DNA from: JBJHBP01 sp050485685
GTDB lineage: Bacteria > Pseudomonadota > Gammaproteobacteria > Steroidobacterales > Rariloculaceae
Length of the DNA: 64,000 nucleotides
Direction of reading: 5' to 3'
Assembly (NCBI GenBank): GCA_050485685.1
Contig: JBJHBW010000009.1
Location: forward strand, 37,329-101,328
Part shown: piece by piece, positions 10,069 to 18,559 of the stretch
How the letters are laid out: the number at the start of each line of letters is the position of its first letter
Numbering within the stretch: position 1 is the stretch's first letter
The notes under the pieces: model-generated
Seen by the model: the letters and a program-made list of their open reading frames with translations, nothing else
Database searches by the model: none
Told to the model about the DNA's origin: nothing
Translations under genes and position numbers: made by a program

Positions 10069-10097
10069 TTGCTAAAGCGCAGGGGCGTCGGTATAGT
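10069..10097 (+). promoter_or_regulatory. Promoter of the initiator tRNA gene
   Basis: A sigma-70-like promoter: TTGCTA (10069-10074), a 17-base spacer, and TATAGT (10092-10097). Transcription would start near 10103, about ten bases before the mature tRNA. The bases after the -10 are GC-rich (GCGCGGC), the discriminator type seen at stringently controlled stable-RNA promoters. Read from sequence only. Confidence 0.7.
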
Positions 10098-10113
10098 GCG
10101 CGGCTCTATCCGG

Positions 10114-10190
10114 TGCGGGGTGGAGCAGTCAGGCAGCTCGTCGGGCTCATAACCCGAAGGTCGCAGGTTCGAATCCTGCCCCCGCTACCA
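10114..10190 (+). tRNA. Initiator tRNA-fMet (anticodon CAT)
   Basis: A 77-base tRNA with encoded CCA (10188-10190) and anticodon CAT at 10148-10150. Initiator identity is shown by three consecutive G-C pairs closing the anticodon loop (GGG/CCC), by the A11-U24 pair in the D stem (GAGC/GCTC), and by the lack of a Watson-Crick pair at 1-72. Here positions 1 and 72 are T and T (U1-U72) instead of the C1-A72 of E. coli. The T arm is GCAGG-TTCGAAT-CCTGC. It is the counterpart of E. coli metY, which lies directly before rimP; here rimP is 46 kb away. Confidence 0.96.
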
Positions 10191-10295
10191 ATACCGCTAC
10201 TTGCTCAGCTCCCTGTAGCAGCGGTGGTTCAGCGCAGTCGCGAACCGTTCCCGGCGACTGCAGCGCTGCCATGAATGCCGCGCGCCTTCAGTGCA

Positions 10296-10733
10296 TCACT
10301 CTCGGCTTGCCCGGACCTGCATCACACCCACGCTGTTCTGGCCTTCGGGCGGACCGAGAGTCTCAAGGTTTAGAGACACGCTCACGCCGTGTCCGCTGGC
10401 CACCCACGAGGCGGTCCGTGCGCCGCGCGATGCCTCGGGCAGTTCTTCGCGCTCGATTGCCCAGCCGTCCCGTGAAAGGCGTATGGAGAAAAAACGAAGC
10501 ACTTCGTCCCAGGGCTGTTCGAAGCGGAAATTGACGTAGTAGGTGCCCACGATCTCGCGGTGGTTGCCTATGTCGATATCGGACGGCAGTGGCAGCACCG
10601 CGGCCACGCCGTCGGGAAGTTCAAGTCCATGGTGAGCTGCGGTGTCCTCTGTCGCCAGCGTGGTTGTCCACGGGCCGCCCGAGAACAGCAGCAGGCACGT
10701 GAGGATGGCGGGGAAGGGGCGTATCGGTTTCAT
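10296..10733 (-). CDS. Small exported protein of unknown function
   Basis: 145 residues from the ATG at 10733, chosen over an in-frame start ten codons upstream because GGAG lies about nine bases before it and the protein then begins MKPIRPFPAILTCLLLFSGG, a signal peptide. The mature part has no family I recognise. It contains a stretch about residues 60-140 (GTYYVNFRFEQPWDEVLRFF onward) that looks like a compact alpha/beta domain, and no cysteines or heme motif. It is the last of a run of minus-strand genes and stops about 105 bases from the tRNA on the opposite strand. Function unknown. Confidence 0.7.
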   Translation of the reverse strand: MKPIRPFPAILTCLLLFSGGPWTTTLATEDTAAHHGLELPDGVAAVLPLPSDIDIGNHREIVGTYYVNFRFEQPWDEVLRFFSIRLSRDGWAIEREELPEASRGARTASWVASGHGVSVSLNLETLGPPEGQNSVGVMQVRASRE

Positions 10734-10922
10734 AGGGGTGGCTCCGAAGGGGTGCCAGTCCATTATAAGGGTTGCGCGAGCGGCCTTCCGGCGCCGCAGA
10801 TCTGCCCGCCGGCACCGACCTGCACCCCTCCCTCAGCGGTCATGTCGGTGCAAAGGATCACTCGTGTGCACCTTGGAACCTGCAGTTCGTCATCAGTGGG
10901 AGAGCAGCACGCATGGGCACGA

Positions 10923-12602
10923 TTACCCTTGCGCTCTCAGCTTGCACAACGCTGCTTCGACGTTGCGTTGATAGGAAACAAGGGGCGGCTTCACGTCGTG
11001 CGCGAAGAGTTCCTCGCGAATCGCGTGAGAGGTGCCTGTCAGTACAACCTTGATGCCACGATGGCGGACTTTGCGCGCGAGACCTTCTATGGTGTTCGCT
11101 GCCGTGGCATCAAGAAACGGTACCGCCGAAAAGTCGATCACCAGTGCACGATGCGGATCTGCCACACGCTCGAGCACGGTCCCGATAGACGCGGCCGCTC
11201 CGAAGAAGAACACGCCGGAGATCCGGTAGACGATCACACCAGGATCGTTTGCGGTCGATTCGTCGTACGGGCTCCGCCCGCCGTCGGCTGCATCACCCTG
11301 GTCGTCGGCAACGAAAGGCACGTGGCTGTCGACGGCCGTCATCTGCGACAGACGATGGATGAACAGGATTGAGCCAAGCGCGGAGCCGACCACAATCGCC
11401 TCTGTCAGATCCCGGAACACTGTAAGCAGGAAAGTCACGAGCAGCACGGCCGCAGATCCCGGCGATGCGCGCAGCAGGGTTGCAAACGCCTGCTTCTCGA
11501 CCATGGTCCAGGCCACCACTGCAAGCACACCGGCGAGACTGGCGAGCGGGATCCAGCTCGCCAGAGGTGCGGCAATCAGCACGAACGCGAGAAGAAACAG
11601 CGCATGCAGCATGCCTGCAACCGGACCGTGTGCGCCGGAGCGGACATTGGTCGCGGTGCGGGCGATCGTGCCGGTCACTGCGATGCCGCCGACGAGTCCG
11701 GACGCTACGTTCGCGATACCCTGGCCGACCAGTTCGCAGTTCGATCGGTGCCGGCGTCCGGTCATGCCGTCGGCGACGACAGCCGAGAGCAGAGACTCAA
11801 TCGCTCCGAGCAGCGCAAACCCGACGGCGTTGGGAAGTACGGCGAGCACCTTCGCGGCGCTGATCTCCGGGAAGGCGGGCATCGGCAGGCCGGACGGAAT
11901 CCCCCCGTACTCGGTGCCTATCGTCGCGACCGGCAGGTTCAACAGCGCGGTGGCGGCCGCGGCGCCTGCTACCGCAATAAGAAGACCGGGCCAGTGTGGA
12001 CGTATACGCCGCAGGACTACGATCACCGCAATGGTTGCGACTGCGAGGGCGACGGTTGTGGCATTAAAGGTCGCGAGGCTGGACCAGAGCACTGGCAGTT
12101 TTTCAACCAGCGCAGCGGGTTCGGGACCAGGAAGCACCAGCCCGAGCATCGCGCTGATCTGGCTCGCGAGAATGATCACTGCGATGCCGGCCGTGAAACC
12201 CACCGTCACCGGGTAAGGAATGAACTTGATATACGCACCGATCCGAAGCAGGCCCGCCAGTATCAGCATCAATCCGGACAAGAGCACGGCGAGGATCATT
12301 CCGTCGACGCCATGCTGTACCACAGTCGCGGCGATAAGCACGATGAAGGCGCCCGCCGGGCCGCCGATCTGAAACCGGCTTCCGCCGAGAGCTGAGACGA
12401 TGAAACCCCCGACGATTGCGGTATACAGCCCCTGGGCCGGGGATACACCCGAAGCGATCGCAATTGCCAGCGACAGCGGCAGCGCGACGATTGCCACGGT
12501 CAGGCCTGCCATCAGGTCGGCGCGCAGGTGTGCGAGACGATAACCCTCGCGTAACACCGTTACGAGTTTCGGCGTGAAGAGTTCGACGAAGGTCGGCGTC
12601 AC
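10923..12602 (-). CDS. SulP family anion transporter with STAS domain
   Basis: 559 residues, starting with GTG nine bases after the stop of the upstream gene, so probably co-transcribed. SulP proteins carry sulfate, bicarbonate or dicarboxylates across the inner membrane. The N-terminal signature DLMAGLTVAIVALPLSLAIA is near residue 29, followed by GLYTAIVGGFIVSALGGSRFQIGGPAGAF, and about ten or more hydrophobic helices span to residue ~400. The C-terminal STAS domain (~450-550) has FLDATAANTI where anti-sigma antagonists carry the phosphorylatable DS/TG motif. The substrate cannot be told from sequence: sulfate or bicarbonate are both possible. Confidence 0.88.
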   Translation of the reverse strand: MTPTFVELFTPKLVTVLREGYRLAHLRADLMAGLTVAIVALPLSLAIAIASGVSPAQGLYTAIVGGFIVSALGGSRFQIGGPAGAFIVLIAATVVQHGVDGMILAVLLSGLMLILAGLLRIGAYIKFIPYPVTVGFTAGIAVIILASQISAMLGLVLPGPEPAALVEKLPVLWSSLATFNATTVALAVATIAVIVVLRRIRPHWPGLLIAVAGAAAATALLNLPVATIGTEYGGIPSGLPMPAFPEISAAKVLAVLPNAVGFALLGAIESLLSAVVADGMTGRRHRSNCELVGQGIANVASGLVGGIAVTGTIARTATNVRSGAHGPVAGMLHALFLLAFVLIAAPLASWIPLASLAGVLAVVAWTMVEKQAFATLLRASPGSAAVLLVTFLLTVFRDLTEAIVVGSALGSILFIHRLSQMTAVDSHVPFVADDQGDAADGGRSPYDESTANDPGVIVYRISGVFFFGAAASIGTVLERVADPHRALVIDFSAVPFLDATAANTIEGLARKVRHRGIKVVLTGTSHAIREELFAHDVKPPLVSYQRNVEAALCKLRAQG

Positions 12603-12611
12603 GATCTGCGC

Positions 12612-13970
12612 TCAGTCGAAACTGAAGATGTCCTCTTCAACCGGCCGCTGCATGTCCTGTTCCCAGAACCGCTGCCAGATCTGTGCCCACGGCCGCCCGT
12701 ACATGTCGGGCACCTCGTATTCGATGATGCGCCCGGGCGTGACCGGCGTCGGCGTGCCTTCAATGGGATAAATGGTCTGTATGCACTCGGTGAACACGTA
12801 AGGCGCCGCTTCCGGATCGTTGAATTCCGCCGTCTTCATGAGCCGGTGAATAATCCGTATGGGCTCAACCAATGCTTCCGGGTCGTAGAGGATCGCTTCG
12901 TGATTCAGGCCGGTGAATGCGTCGTTCTCGTCGCGAATGGGCGTATAGATCTCGATGGACTGCATCTGGTTCGAATGCTCAAACGACGCATGTGTGATCC
13001 AGGCCTGGATGTTCGATGTCCATGTGATCAGCGTGTCCTCGTCCCAGAACCCGATCGTCTCGCCGTACCAGCGCGGCACGTTCTCGCCCAGGCGTGGCAC
13101 CGGGCCGTCCATCAGGAACTCGCGTCCGACATGAATGTTGGTGACGAAGTTCATTGCGCCGCTCATCAGTAACTGCACCAGATGCGGCGTCACCATGATG
13201 TAGCGGTCGTAGGCCGCCCACTCGTGCCAGCGGCGCAGAAAACCTTCCGGCCAGCAGAATGTGGACGGCCATAGCGGTTTGTTCGTGTGCCCTTGATGGT
13301 AGGTCTCCTGCACCATTCGGGTCTGATACTCGTCCGTCAGCAGGGAAAGGATGGTCGGTACCTGCGAATGGCGCATGGTGAACCAGTAATCGTTGTCCGG
13401 AATGAATCGCGGTTGCCGGTAGATCCCGTTCCATTCATCACCGGGCATGGTTGCCTGGGTGTGTTCGGTGGATCCGCCGCGTTGCCGCGTTTCCTCGAGC
13501 AGGGCTTCGTAGTGCGCCTGTGCCGTGTCGAAAGGGTAGGGGCTGACGATGGATTCGCGAGGATAATCCCGGTCGCAATGCCCCCAGGGTGCGGAGGCAG
13601 GCGGATCATCACCGATCGCATTTGATGCGCCAACCCACAGGCCCTCGATTGCGAACGGGCTGTTGCAGCGAAAGTAGCGGGGATCGCTCCACAGTTCACG
13701 GTCGGCATAGAAGTCCGGTGATGTGAACAGGTCGCGTTCCAGAGGCTCCACGCCGGGCGGTACAGCGCCGCCGCGCGCTGAACCGATGAACCGCCCGCCG
13801 GGAAGTATGGTCGCACCCGTCACCTCCATCTCGTTGACGTCGTGAGCCAGCGGCGCCCCGCGACCGACACTGACGAAGCCGATGTCAGCAGCCTGCTGCG
13901 CCGCGAGCGGCATTCCGACCAGAGAGAGGGCAGTGAACGCGACTGCCCGGCGCAAGCGTGTGTCGATCAA
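12612..13970 (-). CDS. Exported protein of unknown function, related to the 40.8-kb lipoprotein
   Basis: The open frame extends upstream to 14216, but the first 80 residues are cysteine-rich and unlike an exported N-terminus. A TTG at 13970 preceded by AAGGGG six bases upstream gives MIDTRLRRAVAFTALSLVG, a signal peptide ending near AAQ, and 452 residues. The segment VPRWYGETIGFWDEDTLITW (about residue 300) resembles the TWLGSSRGHWEGNTLVIETTNF segment of the lipoprotein at 40790-41821, so both seem to be distant members of one exported family. No catalytic motif is recognised. It lies between an MBL protein and the SulP transporter on the same strand. Confidence 0.6.
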   Translation of the reverse strand: MIDTRLRRAVAFTALSLVGMPLAAQQAADIGFVSVGRGAPLAHDVNEMEVTGATILPGGRFIGSARGGAVPPGVEPLERDLFTSPDFYADRELWSDPRYFRCNSPFAIEGLWVGASNAIGDDPPASAPWGHCDRDYPRESIVSPYPFDTAQAHYEALLEETRQRGGSTEHTQATMPGDEWNGIYRQPRFIPDNDYWFTMRHSQVPTILSLLTDEYQTRMVQETYHQGHTNKPLWPSTFCWPEGFLRRWHEWAAYDRYIMVTPHLVQLLMSGAMNFVTNIHVGREFLMDGPVPRLGENVPRWYGETIGFWDEDTLITWTSNIQAWITHASFEHSNQMQSIEIYTPIRDENDAFTGLNHEAILYDPEALVEPIRIIHRLMKTAEFNDPEAAPYVFTECIQTIYPIEGTPTPVTPGRIIEYEVPDMYGRPWAQIWQRFWEQDMQRPVEEDIFSFD

Positions 13971-14043
13971 GCCGTACCCCTTATCTTTCAAGACTGTACC
14001 GCAGCGGTGACTGTCGCATGAGTCCGTGCACTCGCCGGTTGCG

Positions 14044-15642
14044 CTACCGGGCTGCCACTTCGTCCAGCGTCCATGCGAGGGGGCAGCCTGGCATGGTGAG
14101 GCCCGCAGCTTCGACGTGCGCACACAGTTCCGCAGCATTGCGGGTCTGCTCCAGGATGTGCGTCCGCACTTCAGACAGCGGCAGTACGCGGCCATGCACG
14201 GGCACGTCATATGCAACGTCGAGATTGCGATAATCGACGTTGTCCTCGTAGGTCCTGCCCCAGAAATACACCTCCCAGTTCATGTCGAACAGGTCGCCCT
14301 GTATCAGCAGGCGATGCTCGGGAACATAGGCCATCAGGCCATGCGCCATGTGACCGTTCGCGATCATGCGGTACACGTCGACCGTCAGCGCGGCATCCGA
14401 AAGTCGCAGGTGATCGTCGACGTTTCGCAGTCGCAGCGGTTGCGGATTGCGGCTCAGCTGGTCGGGAAATGTCTCAACAGGTCGTCGTGCCAGCTCTTCA
14501 AACCACTCTGCATTTCCGGTCTGCGCGATGACTGTCAGGCCCGCGGCAATCGCGGTGCGCAGGCCGCCGGTGTGGTCGAAGTGATGGTGGGAGATGATCG
14601 TCTCGGTTACGCGCTTGCCCGGCACGAGACTCTCGGCCTTCTCAATCAGTGCCTGCGCCCACGCGCGGGTTGTCGGTACCTCAAAGAGCGTGAGGTGGTT
14701 CTCGAACTCGAGCAGAATCGAATTGGCGCCGCCGCTACCATAAAGTAGCCATACACCGGCCGCGACCTGCTCAGCCTCTACGGTGTTGTTGCGAACCGGA
14801 GGCGGTGCCGAGCGTACGGGGGCTGGCGCGGCGAGATCCGTGAGAGGCTCATTCAGTATCCAGCGATCCACGTGCAGTCGCAGTTGCACGGAATCCCTGA
14901 AGTCGGACACCGTATTGAAGCTCATCGGCAGCATGAGCCCGGACACTGGCACATAGCCGCTGAACTCGGCGCGATACGTCAGTTCACCAAGGTTTTCATG
15001 TGGACCGATCCAGCGCACCCAGAGCGGCAGTGAGGTCGACTCATGTACCGCCAGCGTAAATGTTTCGCCGGTTGCGGTGGTGACGTCGAGGAGCGCTGCC
15101 TGGTCCTCGTTGCGCAGCCCGCTCAGCCGGTTTTCCGGAGCCAGCGCTGTACGCACGGCGACGACAGGGTTCGCAAGCAACTCCATACGTCGCTGCGCTG
15201 CAACTTCGTCAGACAGTCGCCGCGCGGCCCCACCGGCCCCGACGTCGAAGGCGATGTCACCATCCAGCGATCGTGTGACCGGCAGGCCCATCATCATCCC
15301 CCGCGAAGCGAATACGAACGCTCGTGACAGTCGTGCCTCAACCCGGGTGCGGTTGTTTTCCAGGTCGATGACGCGCTCATACGCGGTGAGGTTGGTCATC
15401 TTTTCCGGTGCGGCTGCTTCGGTCGTGATTTCGCTGCCGCCATCCTGGTAACCCTCGTGCCCATAACCGCGCAGCGTCATTGTCTGCAGGGACTGTATGC
15501 GCTCCACGCCGCCGAGCGCTTCGGCGGCGCGCAGGACGAGCTGCCGCTCTGCTGAGGTACTCTGCGCGAAAGCGTCAGCGCAGATTACCAGCGTCGCGGT
15601 TATCAAGGCTGTGGCCAGCAGGTCTCGTATCGAGCGTGTCAT
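14044..15642 (-). CDS. Periplasmic metallo-beta-lactamase-fold hydrolase
   Basis: 532 residues from the ATG at 15642 (GGAG seven bases upstream), giving signal peptide MTRSIRDLLATALITATLVICADAFAQ. A TTG at 15699 that overlaps the kinase stop is possible but would bury the signal sequence. Residues ~30-280 form an N-terminal beta-rich domain. The C-terminal MBL domain has SHHHFDHTGG (HHHFDH at about 352-357), a later NGHMAHG, GDLFDM and VPVHGR, so a complete set of candidate metal ligands is present. Substrate unknown. It follows the kinase gene by 53 bases and may be in its operon. Confidence 0.78.
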   Translation of the reverse strand: MTRSIRDLLATALITATLVICADAFAQSTSAERQLVLRAAEALGGVERIQSLQTMTLRGYGHEGYQDGGSEITTEAAAPEKMTNLTAYERVIDLENNRTRVEARLSRAFVFASRGMMMGLPVTRSLDGDIAFDVGAGGAARRLSDEVAAQRRMELLANPVVAVRTALAPENRLSGLRNEDQAALLDVTTATGETFTLAVHESTSLPLWVRWIGPHENLGELTYRAEFSGYVPVSGLMLPMSFNTVSDFRDSVQLRLHVDRWILNEPLTDLAAPAPVRSAPPPVRNNTVEAEQVAAGVWLLYGSGGANSILLEFENHLTLFEVPTTRAWAQALIEKAESLVPGKRVTETIISHHHFDHTGGLRTAIAAGLTVIAQTGNAEWFEELARRPVETFPDQLSRNPQPLRLRNVDDHLRLSDAALTVDVYRMIANGHMAHGLMAYVPEHRLLIQGDLFDMNWEVYFWGRTYEDNVDYRNLDVAYDVPVHGRVLPLSEVRTHILEQTRNAAELCAHVEAAGLTMPGCPLAWTLDEVAAR

Positions 15643-15695
15643 CTGGTGTCTCCGGTGCATATCTGCGATCGAGAATGGAACGTTGCAGCAACCCT

Positions 15696-18404
15696 TCAAC
15701 TGTCTTCGGCGAGCGCGGCCATCCTTTCCGCCACCGTCAGTGTATCGGGATGGGATTCCCCTTCAGCTGCACTGAGGATGGCATGCGACCGGGAATACGC
15801 AGCTTGCGCATCGCTGGTGCGGCCTGAGGCCTCGTGCCAGAGGCCTTGCACGTAGATCAACCAGCCGGTCCAGCCATGCTCAGGGCCGAAAGCGATCAGC
15901 GCGTTATCGCCCACGGCTTCCAGCATTTCACCGGCGCAATCAAGATCACCGGTCTGCACGCAGGTCATCGCGAGGTTGATCGCAACCATGATCGGCGTGG
16001 AATGTTCCGGACCCAGCGATTCGGCCGATGCGTGATAGGCCTCCCGCTGGTAACGGATAGCACGTTCGGTGTCTCCCATGCTGCGATAGATCAGCGCAAC
16101 GTTATTCAGTGCAGCGATGGTCACTGAGTGGGCATCACCCAGGGCAGGTCGAAGAATGTCGAGCGCAGCAAGGCCATATTCAAGCGCCTCTTCGTTGCGT
16201 GTACCTCTATACGCATAGATGAAGGTATATGCCAGATCGTTGGAGACGTTTCCGACCATCCAGTGCTCAGGCCCCAGTGTTGCCTTGAGCCTGCCCAGCG
16301 TATCGAGCAGCAGGTTTTCGGCCTCGTCATAACGTTCCATACGCAGCAGGATTGCGCCGATTTCCGATTGTACCGTCAACGAGGCTGAGTGCTCACTGCC
16401 GAACTGGGCCACCCGTTCCGCGTGCCGTTGCTCGGCGACCTGAAGAGCGGCCTCGTAGTCCTCGAGATGCCGCAGGCTGTATGTGAGCTGTCGGCGCAGT
16501 TCGTCGGCGATACGGCCAGGTATGTTGCTGTTGGTCGCCAGCAGATGCTCTGCCTGCTCCTGAACGGAGCGCCAGTTGCTGTTGGCGAACAGTAACGACA
16601 CGCCGGTGGCGGCGTGCAGCAGCCGGATTTCATCGGAATCCGGCTGCGTCAGGTTGTCGTACTCGGCTTGTGCCAGCCCCAGGCGTTCCATCTCGGCGAG
16701 TGCCAGGATCCGGTTAAGACGTGCGCGTACCTGATCGGCACTGCCTGTCGGATAGAAGTCGATTAACTCATCGTACAGCGAGAGCAGCTCCTCTGATGGT
16801 TGTACGGATGCACGTACACTGGCGAGGGTTTCGAGTACCGCCATGCGCGCATCATCCGGCAGCGGATCTCCGCTGCGCAGCGCCAGCTCGGCCCGCTCGG
16901 CTGCCTCGCGCACGGTCAGATCGCGGGATCCGCCCAGCAGCGGGTTGGCCAGGGTCAGCAGGTCGTCATTCAGGAACCTGTTCACCGCTGTCGCGATGGC
17001 GGCTTCCCGTTCGGCATCGGCACGTGCCTGCCCGGCCTCCCGCCACTGCCATGTGGTGACGACGACTCCGGCCAGCAGCGCCGTCAGCGTACCCAGTATC
17101 CAGGGGCGGCGTGCCCGCATGCGTGTGAGTTCCGCATGTGCACGCGCTGCATTTTCTGCAGCCTGCTGTTCGCGCTGACTCGCTTCACGTCGGGTTTCCA
17201 GACTGCGCAGGCGCTGCGCCAGCACGCGGGCATCGCCAATGCGCCGTTCGGGATTTCCGTCTGCGGCAGAGGCGATGTCCTCGCGCAGCAGCGGATCGTC
17301 GATGTCGCGCTCCCAGCCGGCCGTCAACGGTCGTGTCAGGTCTGCTGTCACCAGCTGGTACAGCAGGACGCCCAGGGAGTAGATGTCCGACCGGGCCGTG
17401 GGCATGCCGCCGGCGAGCACTTCCGGTGCGATGTACAGCGGGGTTCCGCTGCTGCTCTGGCTGGGCGAAACGTGAGTCCGGGACAGGCCCAGTCGAGTGA
17501 TTCCAAGCTCGGACAGACGTCCAGGATCCAGCAGCATGCCGGAGCCGAAGTCAGTCAGCCGCGTTATCGGTCGTCCGTTGTCGTCCTCGTCGATCAGGAC
17601 GTTGCCCGGTTTGATGTCCTTATGCAGGACGCCCAGAGAGTGGGCATCAGCCAATGTGTCAGCGATGGATGCGACCAGATTCAGGCGCGTAGCAAGCGGA
17701 ACACTGGCGAGTCCGTCGCAGTCCCGGGCCCAATCGGCGAGATTACCGTTACGAACGAAGTCGCTTTCAACGAAAAAAGGCAGTTCATCGAAGTTCCAGT
17801 CGAGAATTCTGACCAGATCGCGCCGTTCTCCCAGTGCGTCGCGCAGCAGGCGATACAGAGTGACCTCCCGCTTCAGCGATCCCAGCTGGCCGGCATCCAG
17901 CGAGAACTTGAAAACGCGTTTATCCCGGGTCTTTTCGTGTTCGCCCAGCCACACTTCGCCGTATCCGCCGGAACCCAGTCGCTCGACGAGCTGCCAGCGT
18001 GGACGATGGGGAACTGGCGCGCCGGGGCTAAGTTCCAGCGTGGAAGCGTCCGTATGTGCTTTCCGGACGGGTGTGACGTCGGCGACCAGCCGGTAGCCAT
18101 AACCGTGCACGGTACGGAGCGTGCTCTGATCGTGATCAGCCAGGGCGATCCGCAGTTTGGCTATCGCCTTGGTCAGTGTGGCGTCGCTGATCACCCGGCC
18201 AGGCCAGACCTGTTCGATGAGTTCGGCCTTGGTGACCACCTCGCCAGGATGGTTGAGCAGAACCCTCAGCAGCTCGAGTGGCTTGCGCTGTATGGAGACA
18301 GGTGACCCGTCCACTGTGAGTGTCAGGGTTGCTGTGTCCAGTTCAGCATTGCCGAATTGCCAACCGGACAGCCGCTGCCCCCCGAATGCGCCACTCTCGG
18401 TCAT
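15696..18404 (-). CDS. Winged-helix / Ser-Thr protein kinase / TPR fusion regulator
   Basis: 902 residues from the ATG at 18404, which has AGAGGA just upstream. Domains in order: an OmpR/CadC-type winged helix (about 15-110, with RKPLELLRVLLNHPGEVVTKAELIEQVW and the HGYGYRL wing); a protein kinase domain (~137-400) with GSGGYGEV glycine loop, VFKF lysine (~166), HKDIKPGN catalytic loop (~261-268), DFGSG (~285) and an APE-like APEVL; a charged coiled segment; one membrane helix (~434-451); then about 430 residues of TPR-like helices. All kinase catalytic residues look intact. It is likely an inner-membrane receptor kinase that may also bind DNA. Which genes it controls is inference; the divergent lipoprotein and its own operon are the nearest candidates. 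Confidence 0.88.
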   Translation of the reverse strand: MTESGAFGGQRLSGWQFGNAELDTATLTLTVDGSPVSIQRKPLELLRVLLNHPGEVVTKAELIEQVWPGRVISDATLTKAIAKLRIALADHDQSTLRTVHGYGYRLVADVTPVRKAHTDASTLELSPGAPVPHRPRWQLVERLGSGGYGEVWLGEHEKTRDKRVFKFSLDAGQLGSLKREVTLYRLLRDALGERRDLVRILDWNFDELPFFVESDFVRNGNLADWARDCDGLASVPLATRLNLVASIADTLADAHSLGVLHKDIKPGNVLIDEDDNGRPITRLTDFGSGMLLDPGRLSELGITRLGLSRTHVSPSQSSSGTPLYIAPEVLAGGMPTARSDIYSLGVLLYQLVTADLTRPLTAGWERDIDDPLLREDIASAADGNPERRIGDARVLAQRLRSLETRREASQREQQAAENAARAHAELTRMRARRPWILGTLTALLAGVVVTTWQWREAGQARADAEREAAIATAVNRFLNDDLLTLANPLLGGSRDLTVREAAERAELALRSGDPLPDDARMAVLETLASVRASVQPSEELLSLYDELIDFYPTGSADQVRARLNRILALAEMERLGLAQAEYDNLTQPDSDEIRLLHAATGVSLLFANSNWRSVQEQAEHLLATNSNIPGRIADELRRQLTYSLRHLEDYEAALQVAEQRHAERVAQFGSEHSASLTVQSEIGAILLRMERYDEAENLLLDTLGRLKATLGPEHWMVGNVSNDLAYTFIYAYRGTRNEEALEYGLAALDILRPALGDAHSVTIAALNNVALIYRSMGDTERAIRYQREAYHASAESLGPEHSTPIMVAINLAMTCVQTGDLDCAGEMLEAVGDNALIAFGPEHGWTGWLIYVQGLWHEASGRTSDAQAAYSRSHAILSAAEGESHPDTLTVAERMAALAEDS

Positions 18405-18559
18405 GAATCCTCTGACAATCAAAGAGATAGAAAAGGCTGCTTCAGTCTAAACGCGTGGGCCGGAAAAAAGCCACAGAAAAGTCACCGGAAGTTCAGGACC
18501 ATCCGGGCGCTGCAGGCTTATATGAGGGCTATTGATTTGAGGTTCGGGAGAAGCGGGCG

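Noticed and set aside
14000..14216. N-terminal extension of the exported protein at 12612-13970
   Set aside because: Cysteine- and arginine-rich translation that would bury the signal peptide; it overlaps the MBL gene from the other frame.
16800..18305. 501-residue plus-strand frame opposite the kinase gene
   Set aside because: No motif or ribosome site; it mirrors codon bias of the minus-strand kinase, whose motifs are strong.
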